Origin: Motilimonas eburnea
Lineage (GTDB): Bacteria; Pseudomonadota; Gammaproteobacteria; Enterobacterales; CBDFNC01
Assembly: GCF_021295345.1 (NCBI RefSeq)
Contig: NZ_JAIMJB010000009.1
Coordinates: forward strand, 62,001-126,000
Length of the DNA stretch: 64,000 nucleotides
Direction: 5' to 3'
Each line of letters starts with the position of its first letter. The first letter of the stretch is position 1. Below, in pieces: positions 18,787 to 28,260 of the stretch. Under the pieces are notes generated by a model. That model had not been told where the DNA came from. It saw only the letters and a list, made by a program, of their open reading frames with translations, and made no database searches. A program made the translations under genes and the position numbers.

Positions 18787-19968
18787 ATGCTGATAGAAAA
18801 AACACTGGCTGAGCTGGAAATAGGTCACTACATAGTGGACATATTACAACAGCAAAGAAATATTCAACTTAGTCACCCTTGTTATGTCGAGTCGGCGCAA
18901 ACCATCGCGGTTTTGCATAATAAGGGGATACAAAGCGTGATGATCGACACCAGCCGCACCCGCAGTGTTGATCAAAGCGATGAATCAACCCCTAACAATA
19001 GCGCACCACAGCAAATTGAAGCTGGCTTTATTAAACGAATGGGCAAGGCCAGTCGTATTTTTAAAGAGTCGAAGCAATTACAGAAAAAGATCTTTGAAGA
19101 TGCGCAAAGTGGTCGTGAATTAGACTTGGCGCCCGTTATTGAAGCCACCAACGCGGTGATAGACGAAATATTTAATAACTCAGACGCCTTAGCCAGTGTT
19201 ATTAATATTCGCAAAAAAGATCTGTATTTATTAGAGCATTCGGTTGCGGTCTCGGTATTGATCTCTATTTTTGCCAAATATTTAAAACTAGAGCGTGACG
19301 TGATCCATCAACTGGCTATTGGCGCATTTTTGCACGATGTGGGTAAGATCATGGTGCCCGATGCCATTTTAAACAAACCGGGTAAATTGACGGATAATGA
19401 ATTCACCATCATGAAAACCCATGTTAATCACTCTATCCATGTGATTGAAAACACGCCAAGCATCACTAAATTAAGCTTAGAGGTCGCCGCACTGCATCAT
19501 GAGAAGCTCGATGGCACAGGCTATCCCTATCGGGTCAAGGGTGAAAAAATTTCTCAATATGGCCGCATGATCGCCATTTGTGACATCTTCGATGCCTTAA
19601 CCGCGAATCGCGTCTACAAAGACGGGTACGCCCATATTAAGGCGTTTAATATTTTGCGTCACATGGCCAATGACGGCCACCTTGATAGCCAATTAGTGGA
19701 TCAGTTTATAAAGTGCATGGGGGTGTACCCTGTGGGCACCTTAGTCGAGTTGCACTCCAATCAGCTTGCCATTGTAGAAAGCAGTAACCCAGCCGATCCC
19801 ATCAACCCAAAAGTACGCCCCTTTTATAGTGTTGAACAGCACATGTATCGTCCAAGCACGGCGGTTGATCTAAGCGATGGCGAAGACTACATCATTAAAG
19901 GCGTGCGCCCCGATGATTTTGAGCTGGACATGGAGCAAGTGATCGAATACCTCATCAAACAAGGTTAA
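18787..19968 (+). CDS. HD-GYP domain protein, probable c-di-GMP phosphodiesterase
   Basis: 393 residues. A DUF3391-like N-terminal domain (about 1-130) precedes an HD-GYP domain. The metal-binding F-L-H-D-V-G-K lies at about 181-187 and the complete H-H-E-K-L-D-G-T-G-Y-P motif at 237-247, so catalysis should be intact. No receiver domain or membrane segment is present, so it is probably a cytosolic phosphodiesterase controlled by its N-terminal domain. It lies 3 kb from nfrB, whose product carries a c-di-GMP-binding-type domain; a regulatory link is inference. No clear Shine-Dalgarno sequence is visible. Confidence 0.9.
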   Translation: MLIEKTLAELEIGHYIVDILQQQRNIQLSHPCYVESAQTIAVLHNKGIQSVMIDTSRTRSVDQSDESTPNNSAPQQIEAGFIKRMGKASRIFKESKQLQKKIFEDAQSGRELDLAPVIEATNAVIDEIFNNSDALASVINIRKKDLYLLEHSVAVSVLISIFAKYLKLERDVIHQLAIGAFLHDVGKIMVPDAILNKPGKLTDNEFTIMKTHVNHSIHVIENTPSITKLSLEVAALHHEKLDGTGYPYRVKGEKISQYGRMIAICDIFDALTANRVYKDGYAHIKAFNILRHMANDGHLDSQLVDQFIKCMGVYPVGTLVELHSNQLAIVESSNPADPINPKVRPFYSVEQHMYRPSTAVDLSDGEDYIIKGVRPDDFELDMEQVIEYLIKQG

Positions 19969-19974
19969 CCCGTT

Positions 19975-20043
19975 CCCGAGCTAGCTCGCCTCCCACAGAG
20001 GAGGGCTATATTTACCCGTGGGAGCGGTTTTTAAACCGCGAAT
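19975..20043. repeat. Pair of opposed REP-like palindromes
   Basis: An inverted copy (CGAGCTAGCTCGCCTCCCAC) at about 19975-19996 faces a forward copy beginning GTGGGAGCGG and ending AAACCGCGAA at 20018-20043. The pair lies between the convergent HD-GYP and helicase genes. It has the same GTGGGAG head and GCGAA tail as the other copies in this window. Confidence 0.75.
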
Positions 20044-20046
20044 AAA

Positions 20047-22761
20047 CTAGCCCAGTGCGGCCTCGGTATAATCACAAAATGGGTAATGAGAGCAGCCCAT
20101 AAACGCACCGTATTTGCCTTGTTTACTTTGTAAGGTGCCACTTTTACAACGGGGGCAAGTTTCAACATGGGTTAGCTGCTGATCCAGGCCAACCTCAAAT
20201 TCATCCAGCTCAACATCATACTCCCCCTCTAATAACTCAAGCACAAACGGGCTAGGGCGCTGCATATTGGTAACAAGGTACACCCGTTGCTTAGCCCGGG
20301 TTAGGGCAACATAAAACAAGCGACGCTCTTCGCTATGGCGAAAGCGCTCTGCTGGCGGCAACAAGGCATCCAATAAAAACGGTGTGGCTTTTTGGGCCGG
20401 AAAACCATGGCCACCTTGCTCTAAACCTAACACCACCACAAAATCAGCTTCTTTGCCTTTACTGGCATGCACGCTCATCGCACTAATCGATAAGCCAGGG
20501 TAAGCTTGATTTAACCGGCTAAGCTGCTCGTGCGATGGCAGTAAATGATGATACCGGGCCAGCAGTAATACCTTATTTTGGCTCGGTTGCGTGGCAATGC
20601 GTGGCTCTATTTGGGCTAATACCGAGTTAAGGGCATGTGGCGTGCTGGTACGTAAAATCGATACGGCAGGGGCATCAACCTGTTGGTGGGTGTTAAGGGA
20701 CTTACTCAGCTGGGCCGGGTTTTGGCACACAAATTGGCTACTCACATCGGCAATGCTGTTATTAAAGCGAAACGTTTTATCAAGGGCCAACACCGCAGAC
20801 TCGCCTTTGCCCGCGCCGAAATAGGTATCAAAATCCGTGGTTAAATTGACATCCGAGCCCGCAAAGCGATAAATGGCTTGCCAATCATCGCCGACACAAA
20901 ATAGCGTATTATCTGGGTGTCGATCCCGCAAGGCGCGTATTAATCGCGCTCTAGGCTCGGAAATATCCTGAAACTCATCCACTAAAATATGCCGCCAGGG
21001 TGATTGAAAACGCCCATCCATCACATAATTAATGGCGCGACCTATCATGTCATCAAAATCAATTTCATTGCGGCTGGCTAAATAACCTTGATAAGCCATC
21101 AGTAAGGGTTGCAGTAAATTCACCGCGGCGCGCATTTGCTCAGCATTCACCAAGGCCCCCAAGCGAACATTTAGGGATTGCTGATCAAGCCAGCAGGCTT
21201 TATAAGCCCCCACCATTTGGCACAGTAGCGCGCCGAGCTCGCCAATCATGCCTTTTGCCTGACAATGTTCAAAAATTTGCGCGTCAGAGAGCGGGCGCAT
21301 CAGCACACCAAGGGAGGTTAACTGCGCCGCCAAATTATCAAAAAAGGTGTCTTTTTCCAGATCGCACACATAATGCTCAATCAGCTTAAAGGTTTGCTGG
21401 CTGATCTGCTGCTTACGCGCCATGTAGGCCTGTTCATCTAAATAGCGGGGCACTTGGTTATGCTTGTCGAGCAACCAAGTGATCAAGGTGATCTGATATT
21501 CCGGTAAAAAAATCCGTGCCGGCTCGGCTAATACATGCTCGCCGTTGCTGCTAGGAGGCAGATACTCATACACTATCCCTTGCCTAAACAGCCAATTAGC
21601 AATACATAAATCGCTATGATGTAGCATCATTTCGCCATTTAAACTGGCCACCCCGTGTTGATGCATGTAATTGAGGTAATCGCCGCCATCATCAAAATCA
21701 AAGGGGGTAAGACAAGGCGCACCATGCTGCAGCAAAAACGCCAACACTTGCTGCTGGTAGTCTGCCTGCGTCATTAATTGTTCAAACTGGTGCATGAGCC
21801 AAGCCAGCTTAGCGTCATTGTCTTCAACAAACGGGGTTAAATTAGGCGCTTGGCCTTCCACCTCGGTGATGATATGCAAACCCAGCGCATGAAACGTGGT
21901 GCTTTTAATGGTTTCATCGGGCAAACAAAAAGCCAAACGTTGGTCCATTTCTTGCGCCGCTTGGCGACCAAATGCCAACAACAATATTTGCTGCGCACGG
22001 GCCTGACCACTGGCTAATAAAAATCCCGCGCGGCCAACCATGGTGCTGGTTTTGCCTGTACCGGCACCGGCCAACACCAAGTTGCTGCGCTCATTGATCA
22101 CACAGGCCTTTTGCTGCAGGGGCGTTAACGGGTTAGATTCAACGGTATTAAAATAATGACGGTGCAAAATCATTTGTTGATCTATGTACTTTTGCTGATG
22201 CTGTTCTATCTCAGCTTCAGACCAACGCGCGATGACTTGTAATAAGGTAAGGGCACTGGCAACGGACTTTCCCTGCTGTGCGAGTAGTGTTGCACTGCTG
22301 TGAAGGGGGTGGGCATGGCCCGATGGGGCGGCCGTTTCGTCGTTAACCATAAGTAACGGCGCTAATACCCCTTGTGCTCGCTGGATCAAGGCTAACATGG
22401 TGCTTTTGCGTACATAACCTTGCTTTAATGCGCTGTGGCATTCCTGTGCAGCGGCCAACACTTGCGCAGAATGAAATCGTGCCCAATGTTGCATTGCTTG
22501 GGGCAACAAGCGCTGCAGAGGGCGTTTGGCCAGCCAAGGCACGTAATGGATTTCGTTATCTAGTGGAACGCACAAGGTATCAAACAAGGTGCCTTGCTCC
22601 ACACTTAAGGGGGCAACAATATCTTGCCAGCGATACAGCTGCTTTTGAACGGTCAAGCCTTCGGGGCAGAACACCAGCTTAGTTAGCTTACTGCCGAAAA
22701 ATCCACCAAACCAATGGCTATCAAAATGAACAGTAGAGGGTGAAGTTGGCAAGTCGTTCAA
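20047..22761 (-). CDS. helD: DNA helicase IV-like UvrD/Rep superfamily helicase with C-terminal zinc finger
   Basis: 904 residues against 684 in E. coli HelD. The N-terminal HelD-type domain is followed by the SF1A helicase core: A-G-A-G-T-G-K-T (about 229), L-L-A-F-G-R-Q-A-A, H-I-L-V-D-E-F-Q-D-I-S (about 585), G-D-D-W-Q-A-I-Y-R-F, S-V-H-A-S-K-G-K-E-A-D and L-F-Y-V-A-L-T-R-A-K. The insertion between motifs Ia and II is larger than in HelD. The last 40 residues form a topoisomerase-type C4 zinc finger (C-P-R-C then C-S-H-Y-P-F-C) that E. coli HelD lacks. The start is the TTG at 22761; no ATG nearby keeps the N-terminal domain. Confidence 0.9.
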   Translation of the reverse strand: MNDLPTSPSTVHFDSHWFGGFFGSKLTKLVFCPEGLTVQKQLYRWQDIVAPLSVEQGTLFDTLCVPLDNEIHYVPWLAKRPLQRLLPQAMQHWARFHSAQVLAAAQECHSALKQGYVRKSTMLALIQRAQGVLAPLLMVNDETAAPSGHAHPLHSSATLLAQQGKSVASALTLLQVIARWSEAEIEQHQQKYIDQQMILHRHYFNTVESNPLTPLQQKACVINERSNLVLAGAGTGKTSTMVGRAGFLLASGQARAQQILLLAFGRQAAQEMDQRLAFCLPDETIKSTTFHALGLHIITEVEGQAPNLTPFVEDNDAKLAWLMHQFEQLMTQADYQQQVLAFLLQHGAPCLTPFDFDDGGDYLNYMHQHGVASLNGEMMLHHSDLCIANWLFRQGIVYEYLPPSSNGEHVLAEPARIFLPEYQITLITWLLDKHNQVPRYLDEQAYMARKQQISQQTFKLIEHYVCDLEKDTFFDNLAAQLTSLGVLMRPLSDAQIFEHCQAKGMIGELGALLCQMVGAYKACWLDQQSLNVRLGALVNAEQMRAAVNLLQPLLMAYQGYLASRNEIDFDDMIGRAINYVMDGRFQSPWRHILVDEFQDISEPRARLIRALRDRHPDNTLFCVGDDWQAIYRFAGSDVNLTTDFDTYFGAGKGESAVLALDKTFRFNNSIADVSSQFVCQNPAQLSKSLNTHQQVDAPAVSILRTSTPHALNSVLAQIEPRIATQPSQNKVLLLARYHHLLPSHEQLSRLNQAYPGLSISAMSVHASKGKEADFVVVLGLEQGGHGFPAQKATPFLLDALLPPAERFRHSEERRLFYVALTRAKQRVYLVTNMQRPSPFVLELLEGEYDVELDEFEVGLDQQLTHVETCPRCKSGTLQSKQGKYGAFMGCSHYPFCDYTEAALG

Positions 22762-22980
22762 AAGTCATATCCAAGTAAGGTAATACATGCAAGTAGCCCA
22801 ATTCTGGCTACGCCTCCGAAAACTGATGTTCTATGTTACTGATATGGCCTAGTGAAGTCTCGAATATTTTTATTTAGTCTGGCTTTTTTTGTTTCGAATC
22901 AGCGCTATTCCACCAGTCAATGCACAGCTTAATAGGGGATTTCCGCTATATGGGTTCACGGCAATGAGATCTATCATTTA

Positions 22981-23002
22981 AAACGTGATCTTAATCATGT
23001 TT
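22981..23002. promoter_or_regulatory. CRP-like palindrome just upstream of nfrB
   Basis: Two half-sites, AAACGTGAT and ATCATGTTT, flank CTTA with one mismatch in symmetry. This resembles the CRP consensus with GTGAT/ATCAC cores. It ends 20 bp before the nfrB ATG, so it may overlap the transcription start. Confidence 0.4.
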
Positions 23003-23021
23003 TTCAGAGTGAGGAGCGGTG

Positions 23022-25202
23022 ATGAGTTGGGTTGATGTACTAGCAAGCTATTTATTTGTCTTAAAGTATCTCGTTTATGGATTAGCGATTATTTTAGTTA
23101 TCAGTGGACTTGATGACTTATTTATTGATTTGGCTTATTGGTTTCGCCGTCTTTACCGCGCTCTGTTTGTTTACAGTAAACACCCTCGTCACGAATACCG
23201 AGATCTCCATCTAGCCGATGAAAAGCCGTTTGCCATCATGGTGCCAGCCTGGCAAGAGCATGGTGTGGTGGGACCGATGGCTGAATTAGCCGCTAAAACG
23301 TTAGATTATGAAAACTATCATATTTTTGTGGGAACTTACCCCAACGATGAAAAAACACAAGCCGATGTCGATGCGGTTTGCGCGCGTTTTCCCAATGTAC
23401 ATAAAGTCGTTTGTGCCAAGCCCGGGCCAACCAGTAAGGCCGATTGTTTAAACAACATCATAGGTGCCATCACCTTATTTGAACAGCAAGCTAAATTCGA
23501 ATTTAGTGGCTTTATCTTACATGACGCAGAAGATGTTATCAGCGCGATGGAATTAAGACTGTTTAACCACCTAGTGGACAGGAAAGACTTGATCCAGTTG
23601 CCTGTTTACCCATTTGCACGAAAACTAACGGATTTTACCAGTGGCCATTATCTGGATGAGTTTGCCGAGCTACATGGCAAAGATGTTCCTGTGCGTGAAG
23701 CGTTAGTGGGGCAAGTGCCCAGCGCGGGCGTGGGTACCTGTTTTAGCCGCCGTGCAATCAACATCTTATTAGAGGAAGGCCAAGGTATTGCCTTTGATGT
23801 GCAAAGTTTGACTGAAGATTACGACATCGGGATCCGGCTGCGACAGCATGGACTGGAGGAGATCTTTGTTCGCTATCCCGTGGTTACCAGCGAACACCAA
23901 AATAAACATAAGTTATGGACCGGCAAAAGCCTAACCCAGAGTAGCGTTGTGTGCATACGCGAATACTTCCCTGACACATTTCATACCGCGGTTAGACAAA
24001 AATCACGTTGGATCATTGGCATCGTGTTCCAAGGGTTCAAAAACCATGCGTGGAGCAGCGACTGGCGACTTAATTACTTTTTATGGCGTGATCGCAAGGG
24101 CGGCATTACCAATTTAGTGGGATTTCTCGCCGTGTTGATATTTTCACAGCTAGGCCTGTTGTGGCTGGTGCAGCATCTGGTTAACGACAGTTACAACTTT
24201 TTATCTATCTATGGTGATGAAAAATGGTTAGCAGTGTTACTCACCATCAATGCGGGCTTACTGATCAATCGCATGTTGCAGCGGTTTATCTTTGTCACCA
24301 GCTATTACGGTTGGGTACAAGGCTTGGTTTCACTGCCGCGTATGGTGTGGGGCAATATTATTAACTTTTTTGCCAATGTCCGCGCTCTGCGTCAAGTATT
24401 AGCCATGGGGGATGCAAGACGGGTTGCATGGGACAAAACCTCTCATGATTTTCCTCATATAGGAGAGCAAACCTCACGTCAAAGGTTGGGTGAAATATTA
24501 GTTCAACAACACGTATTAACCGCGTCACAGATAGAGCTAGCATTGCAAAATAAACCGGCGAGTCAAAAATTAGGCCGTTATTTATTTAGCCAATCACAAA
24601 TAACCCCAATGCAGTTAGCTACCGCCCTAGCGGCGCAGGCACATGTTCCGGTTGAACGATTTGATTTATTTGCTATTGCCCCGAGCTGCTGGCAAATACT
24701 CAACAAGCAACTGGCTTATCGATATCAAGTGGTTGTTATCGAAAATGAAAAAGATGAACTGCTGCTGGCCAGTGAAAGCTATTTATCGCCGGTGACCTTA
24801 GCGGCCATATCCAGAAAGCTAGGTAAAAAAACTCGCTATGTGATTGCCCTGCCAGGCACAGTCACGCAAGCGCTAGAATATGGTTATAGCATGAATGCTA
24901 CCGAGCAAGAGCAGCTAAAACAACAATATGCGCTACGCAGTCGCGATTTATTGGATGAGGAAATCGCGCAGCAGTATTCCGTGATTGAAATTGTCGCGGA
25001 GCAGCAACACCTGAGCAATAGCATTGTTAACCAATTGCTGATTGGCTTTGAAAAAACGGATATTTCATTGGCACAATACTTTGTCGATAAAGAAGTCATT
25101 GATTGGACCACATTAGGTCAACTGAACATGACATTTAGTGAAACAAACGCGCTTAGCTATAACCATCCAACGCTTGAGGCAACACGTTATGCGCACAGTT
25201 AA
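23022..25202 (+). CDS. nfrB: NfrB-type inner-membrane glycosyltransferase with C-terminal MshEN-like domain
   Basis: 726 residues. An N-terminal membrane helix is followed by a family 2 glycosyltransferase domain (V-P-A-W-Q-E-H, H-D-A-E-D near residue 168, Q-K-S-R-W for acceptor binding), then membrane helices (about 365-450) and a C-terminal T2SSE_N/MshEN-like domain starting R-L-G-E-I-L-V-Q-Q (about 490), a type that binds c-di-GMP. This is the architecture of E. coli NfrB, which with NfrA forms the phage N4 receptor and takes part in a c-di-GMP-controlled exopolysaccharide pathway. GAGGAG lies 5 bp before the ATG. Its end overlaps nfrA by 14 bp. Confidence 0.9.
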   Translation: MSWVDVLASYLFVLKYLVYGLAIILVISGLDDLFIDLAYWFRRLYRALFVYSKHPRHEYRDLHLADEKPFAIMVPAWQEHGVVGPMAELAAKTLDYENYHIFVGTYPNDEKTQADVDAVCARFPNVHKVVCAKPGPTSKADCLNNIIGAITLFEQQAKFEFSGFILHDAEDVISAMELRLFNHLVDRKDLIQLPVYPFARKLTDFTSGHYLDEFAELHGKDVPVREALVGQVPSAGVGTCFSRRAINILLEEGQGIAFDVQSLTEDYDIGIRLRQHGLEEIFVRYPVVTSEHQNKHKLWTGKSLTQSSVVCIREYFPDTFHTAVRQKSRWIIGIVFQGFKNHAWSSDWRLNYFLWRDRKGGITNLVGFLAVLIFSQLGLLWLVQHLVNDSYNFLSIYGDEKWLAVLLTINAGLLINRMLQRFIFVTSYYGWVQGLVSLPRMVWGNIINFFANVRALRQVLAMGDARRVAWDKTSHDFPHIGEQTSRQRLGEILVQQHVLTASQIELALQNKPASQKLGRYLFSQSQITPMQLATALAAQAHVPVERFDLFAIAPSCWQILNKQLAYRYQVVVIENEKDELLLASESYLSPVTLAAISRKLGKKTRYVIALPGTVTQALEYGYSMNATEQEQLKQQYALRSRDLLDEEIAQQYSVIEIVAEQQHLSNSIVNQLLIGFEKTDISLAQYFVDKEVIDWTTLGQLNMTFSETNALSYNHPTLEATRYAHS

Positions 25203-28200
25203 TCTCCTTTTTGCCTTGCTGATATCGGGCAGCGTTTTGGCCAAAACCGATTTTCCAGCCGGAGATGGGCTGTCTGAATTTACCCAATTTCGACTCTATC
25301 CTTTTGTGGATAAAGCATACCAATACATGCACAAAGGCCAATATGGTGAAGCGGTAAAGGAATGGCAACACGCCTTAGCTATATCACCAAACAATTTGGT
25401 GATTGAAAAAGAATTGTTTAAATCCTACTTGGCATTAGGCCAAGATGCGTCGGCAATTCAATTGTTAGCGGATTTCGACAAACGAACCATCACCACTCAA
25501 GCCCAGCTTTTGCTGTTGAGTGATATTTACATATTGGGATTACAAGCCAAGCTCTCGCCATTACAAGACAAAACCAATGACTTGCTAAATCACCCTTTGT
25601 GGCAGCCTCAAACAGCGGCCAGCGAGGCAAAACTTAACCAATTGTTATTGACTAGCGTTAACTTAAGCAAACAGGGCGCCCATTACGAACGCGCCATGAG
25701 CCAACTACAACGCCGTCTGAAAATAGATAAAGAGCCGTTTAATCTGCATCGAGAATACGGCTATTTACTGCTGAAAGTCGGCCGTAATGAGGCGTTAGAA
25801 GCGCTACTAGCGAGCCAACCATTTGGCCAAAGCAAGGCGGCATTTGCCCTTGCTGGTGAGTTAATTCAGGTTTATATCAACTCAGGTAATACCGCGGGCG
25901 CATTAAAATGGTTAGCCATGCGTGATAGCAGTCCAGTTGGCCAATTAACGCAACAAGAGCGCCAGCAGTGGCTAACCTTATTGCTGGAAGCGGGGCAAAA
26001 AGAACAGGCAAAGCGCTTGTTAGAACAATTACCGGCTGATTTTCACAACCAAACCCTACTCGCTCAATTAAATTCGGAAACAGGGGATATCCCACATACC
26101 CGAGATGCGATCTTTAAGGCATTGGCGCAAATTGAAAATGCCAAGCAAGAGCAAGAACTGCTTGATCTTGCAGCAGTACAAATCGCAAAACATCATGTTG
26201 GTTTAACTGATTTCGTTAATTATCCGGTTCGGTTCAAACAAAACACCAAGCAATGGCGAACCTTAGCACTTAACTTGGCGCAAGAAATGCGTCATTGGCC
26301 AAGCATCATTACCTTGCTAGAAGGCAAACAATCAACAGGCTCCTTGACGCAATCGGAGCAAGGTTTGCTTATGAGTGCTTATCAGCACCAAGGGATGGCT
26401 AAAAAAGCGCTTAACCTGATGCAGGCGCTATACAATAAAGACGCTAACTACCTTGATCAGTATAGTTATTTTCTGATGCAACAAGGCAACGTGCCATTAG
26501 CCCGGCGAGAACTGATCAAGCATTATCCGTATACATCATGGCCAGTAAAAAACCAGCAAGATTTAAAGGCAAGACTGCTGCTTACACTTAAGGCTCTGTC
26601 GCAAACAGAGCAGAGCCAAAAGGCGCTTATGCAATTACAAAAGCAAGCCATTAGCGATGCGGATAAACGGGTTATTGCACAGCAGTGGTTGGCCATAGGG
26701 CAATGTGAACAAGCGTGGCAGCTATCCCAACAATTAACGAAACCGCTAGCGCAATCAGACCTGATTAACTTGGCGTATTGTTTCCAAGCTAAGGATGCAG
26801 ACAAAGCATACCAAGTGTTTAAATTAAGTGAGCAACAGGGTTACAACACTCAAGTACAACTTGCGCTGGCTTACCATGAAGCAAAGCAAGGCCAGCATGA
26901 ATTGGCTTATCGTCGTTGGTTACAACTCAGTAAGCAACCGGATTTAGCGACCAAACACTTGTTGGCCATGGCGAGTACAGCAATGGCCTTATCCCATTGG
27001 TCACAAGCCCAGCAGTGGTTGACTCAATATCAGCAAAAAAATGGCGAACAAAATGCCGAATATTGGCAACAAAGCGCCCAATTAGCCAAGGCCTTACAGC
27101 AAGATGAGCAAGCCTTAAACAGCTTACAGCAAGTTTATCTGCTGCAACCCAGCGCCGACGTGCTGAGCCAAATAGCGCAATTACAACCGCCAGAGCAAGC
27201 CGCTGCAAGTTTAGATAAGGCCCTGCTACTGGAGCCAAACAACAGCCACCTGCAAGCACAGCGGGGTTATCTGGCCCAGCAATTAAAACAAGAGGATGCC
27301 AGTAAATACTTCGAGCAGGCCCTATTAGGCATGCCTGCGCATTATCCGTGGTATGAAGAATTGGCTTACCTCTATGTCAATCAAAATGAACCCGAACTGG
27401 CTCGCGAGCGATTAGCGGTCGCCGTTGAACATAAAGACGAATACATCACCACAGCAACAATAGATGGGATTTCAGCGCAGCAGCACAAATTCAATTTGAC
27501 GCGGTTTAATGAACAATTAAATCGCGATTACAGTGTAAGGCTAGACTATTGGCAAGGTGAAAATAGTATCCCCGTTGACTTAGGGCTTGGTGCTGTGGAC
27601 CTAACCGAACCGTTCGCCCATTATTGGAGCGCCGAAATCGAAGCCAAACCTCATCTCTTACACCTAGGACATCCGCGATTGAGTGCTTATGCGCGCCTCA
27701 TCGGGCAACAGCAAACCGAGCAAAGATTTGACTCGTTAAGTGGCGTTACCCTCACAGGAATTGGCTTGAAATATCAACCAATGAAAACCCAATCATGGTA
27801 CTTATACTTTGAACCCCAGTATAACTTTGAACAGCAACAGGCTGATCTGTTACTGCGCACCACGGCATCTATGTTAAATCAGGGTAAATATTCGGGTGAT
27901 TGGCATGTTGATGGCAAGGGTTGGACCGAGCAGGAGTTGTATTTTGATGCTTCATACAGTGTAGAGCGCGATGAATATAGCTTGCTTTCAAAATACAAAA
28001 TAGGGCAGCATATTAAATTAAAACAAAGTGTTAGTTATGCTGCATCTGTTATGCCTTATACTGGCGTGATAGCATCAACCAGTACCTATGGAAATGATGC
28101 GCGGGCATTCGCCGGTGTTTCCCTTAACCTCTGGCGAGAGGGCAGTGAACGTTATGCGTATCGTCAAAAACACAGTTTCGCCATTGAGTTTCATCATTCA

Positions 28201-28260
28201 GTCGATACCTATTTAGCCGATGATAATGGCATCACATTTAAGGTGAATTTAGCATGGTAA
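25189..28260 (+). CDS. nfrA: NfrA-like outer-membrane protein (N4 adsorption protein A type) with TPR repeats
   Basis: 1023 residues from the ATG at 25189, which has TTGAGG 9 bp upstream and opens a clear signal peptide (cleavage near V-L-A-K). The body is an array of alpha-helical TPR-like repeats (about 45-760; for example Y-G-E-A-V-K-E-W-Q-H-A-L). The C-terminal 250 residues are rich in aromatic, beta-strand-like segments and fit the NfrA C-terminal domain, probably an outer-membrane pore for the glycan. E. coli NfrA is about 990 residues. The gene lies between nfrB and a DUF4434 gene with overlaps on both sides, so synthesis is coupled. Confidence 0.88.
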   Translation: MRTVNLLFALLISGSVLAKTDFPAGDGLSEFTQFRLYPFVDKAYQYMHKGQYGEAVKEWQHALAISPNNLVIEKELFKSYLALGQDASAIQLLADFDKRTITTQAQLLLLSDIYILGLQAKLSPLQDKTNDLLNHPLWQPQTAASEAKLNQLLLTSVNLSKQGAHYERAMSQLQRRLKIDKEPFNLHREYGYLLLKVGRNEALEALLASQPFGQSKAAFALAGELIQVYINSGNTAGALKWLAMRDSSPVGQLTQQERQQWLTLLLEAGQKEQAKRLLEQLPADFHNQTLLAQLNSETGDIPHTRDAIFKALAQIENAKQEQELLDLAAVQIAKHHVGLTDFVNYPVRFKQNTKQWRTLALNLAQEMRHWPSIITLLEGKQSTGSLTQSEQGLLMSAYQHQGMAKKALNLMQALYNKDANYLDQYSYFLMQQGNVPLARRELIKHYPYTSWPVKNQQDLKARLLLTLKALSQTEQSQKALMQLQKQAISDADKRVIAQQWLAIGQCEQAWQLSQQLTKPLAQSDLINLAYCFQAKDADKAYQVFKLSEQQGYNTQVQLALAYHEAKQGQHELAYRRWLQLSKQPDLATKHLLAMASTAMALSHWSQAQQWLTQYQQKNGEQNAEYWQQSAQLAKALQQDEQALNSLQQVYLLQPSADVLSQIAQLQPPEQAAASLDKALLLEPNNSHLQAQRGYLAQQLKQEDASKYFEQALLGMPAHYPWYEELAYLYVNQNEPELARERLAVAVEHKDEYITTATIDGISAQQHKFNLTRFNEQLNRDYSVRLDYWQGENSIPVDLGLGAVDLTEPFAHYWSAEIEAKPHLLHLGHPRLSAYARLIGQQQTEQRFDSLSGVTLTGIGLKYQPMKTQSWYLYFEPQYNFEQQQADLLLRTTASMLNQGKYSGDWHVDGKGWTEQELYFDASYSVERDEYSLLSKYKIGQHIKLKQSVSYAASVMPYTGVIASTSTYGNDARAFAGVSLNLWREGSERYAYRQKHSFAIEFHHSVDTYLADDNGITFKVNLAW

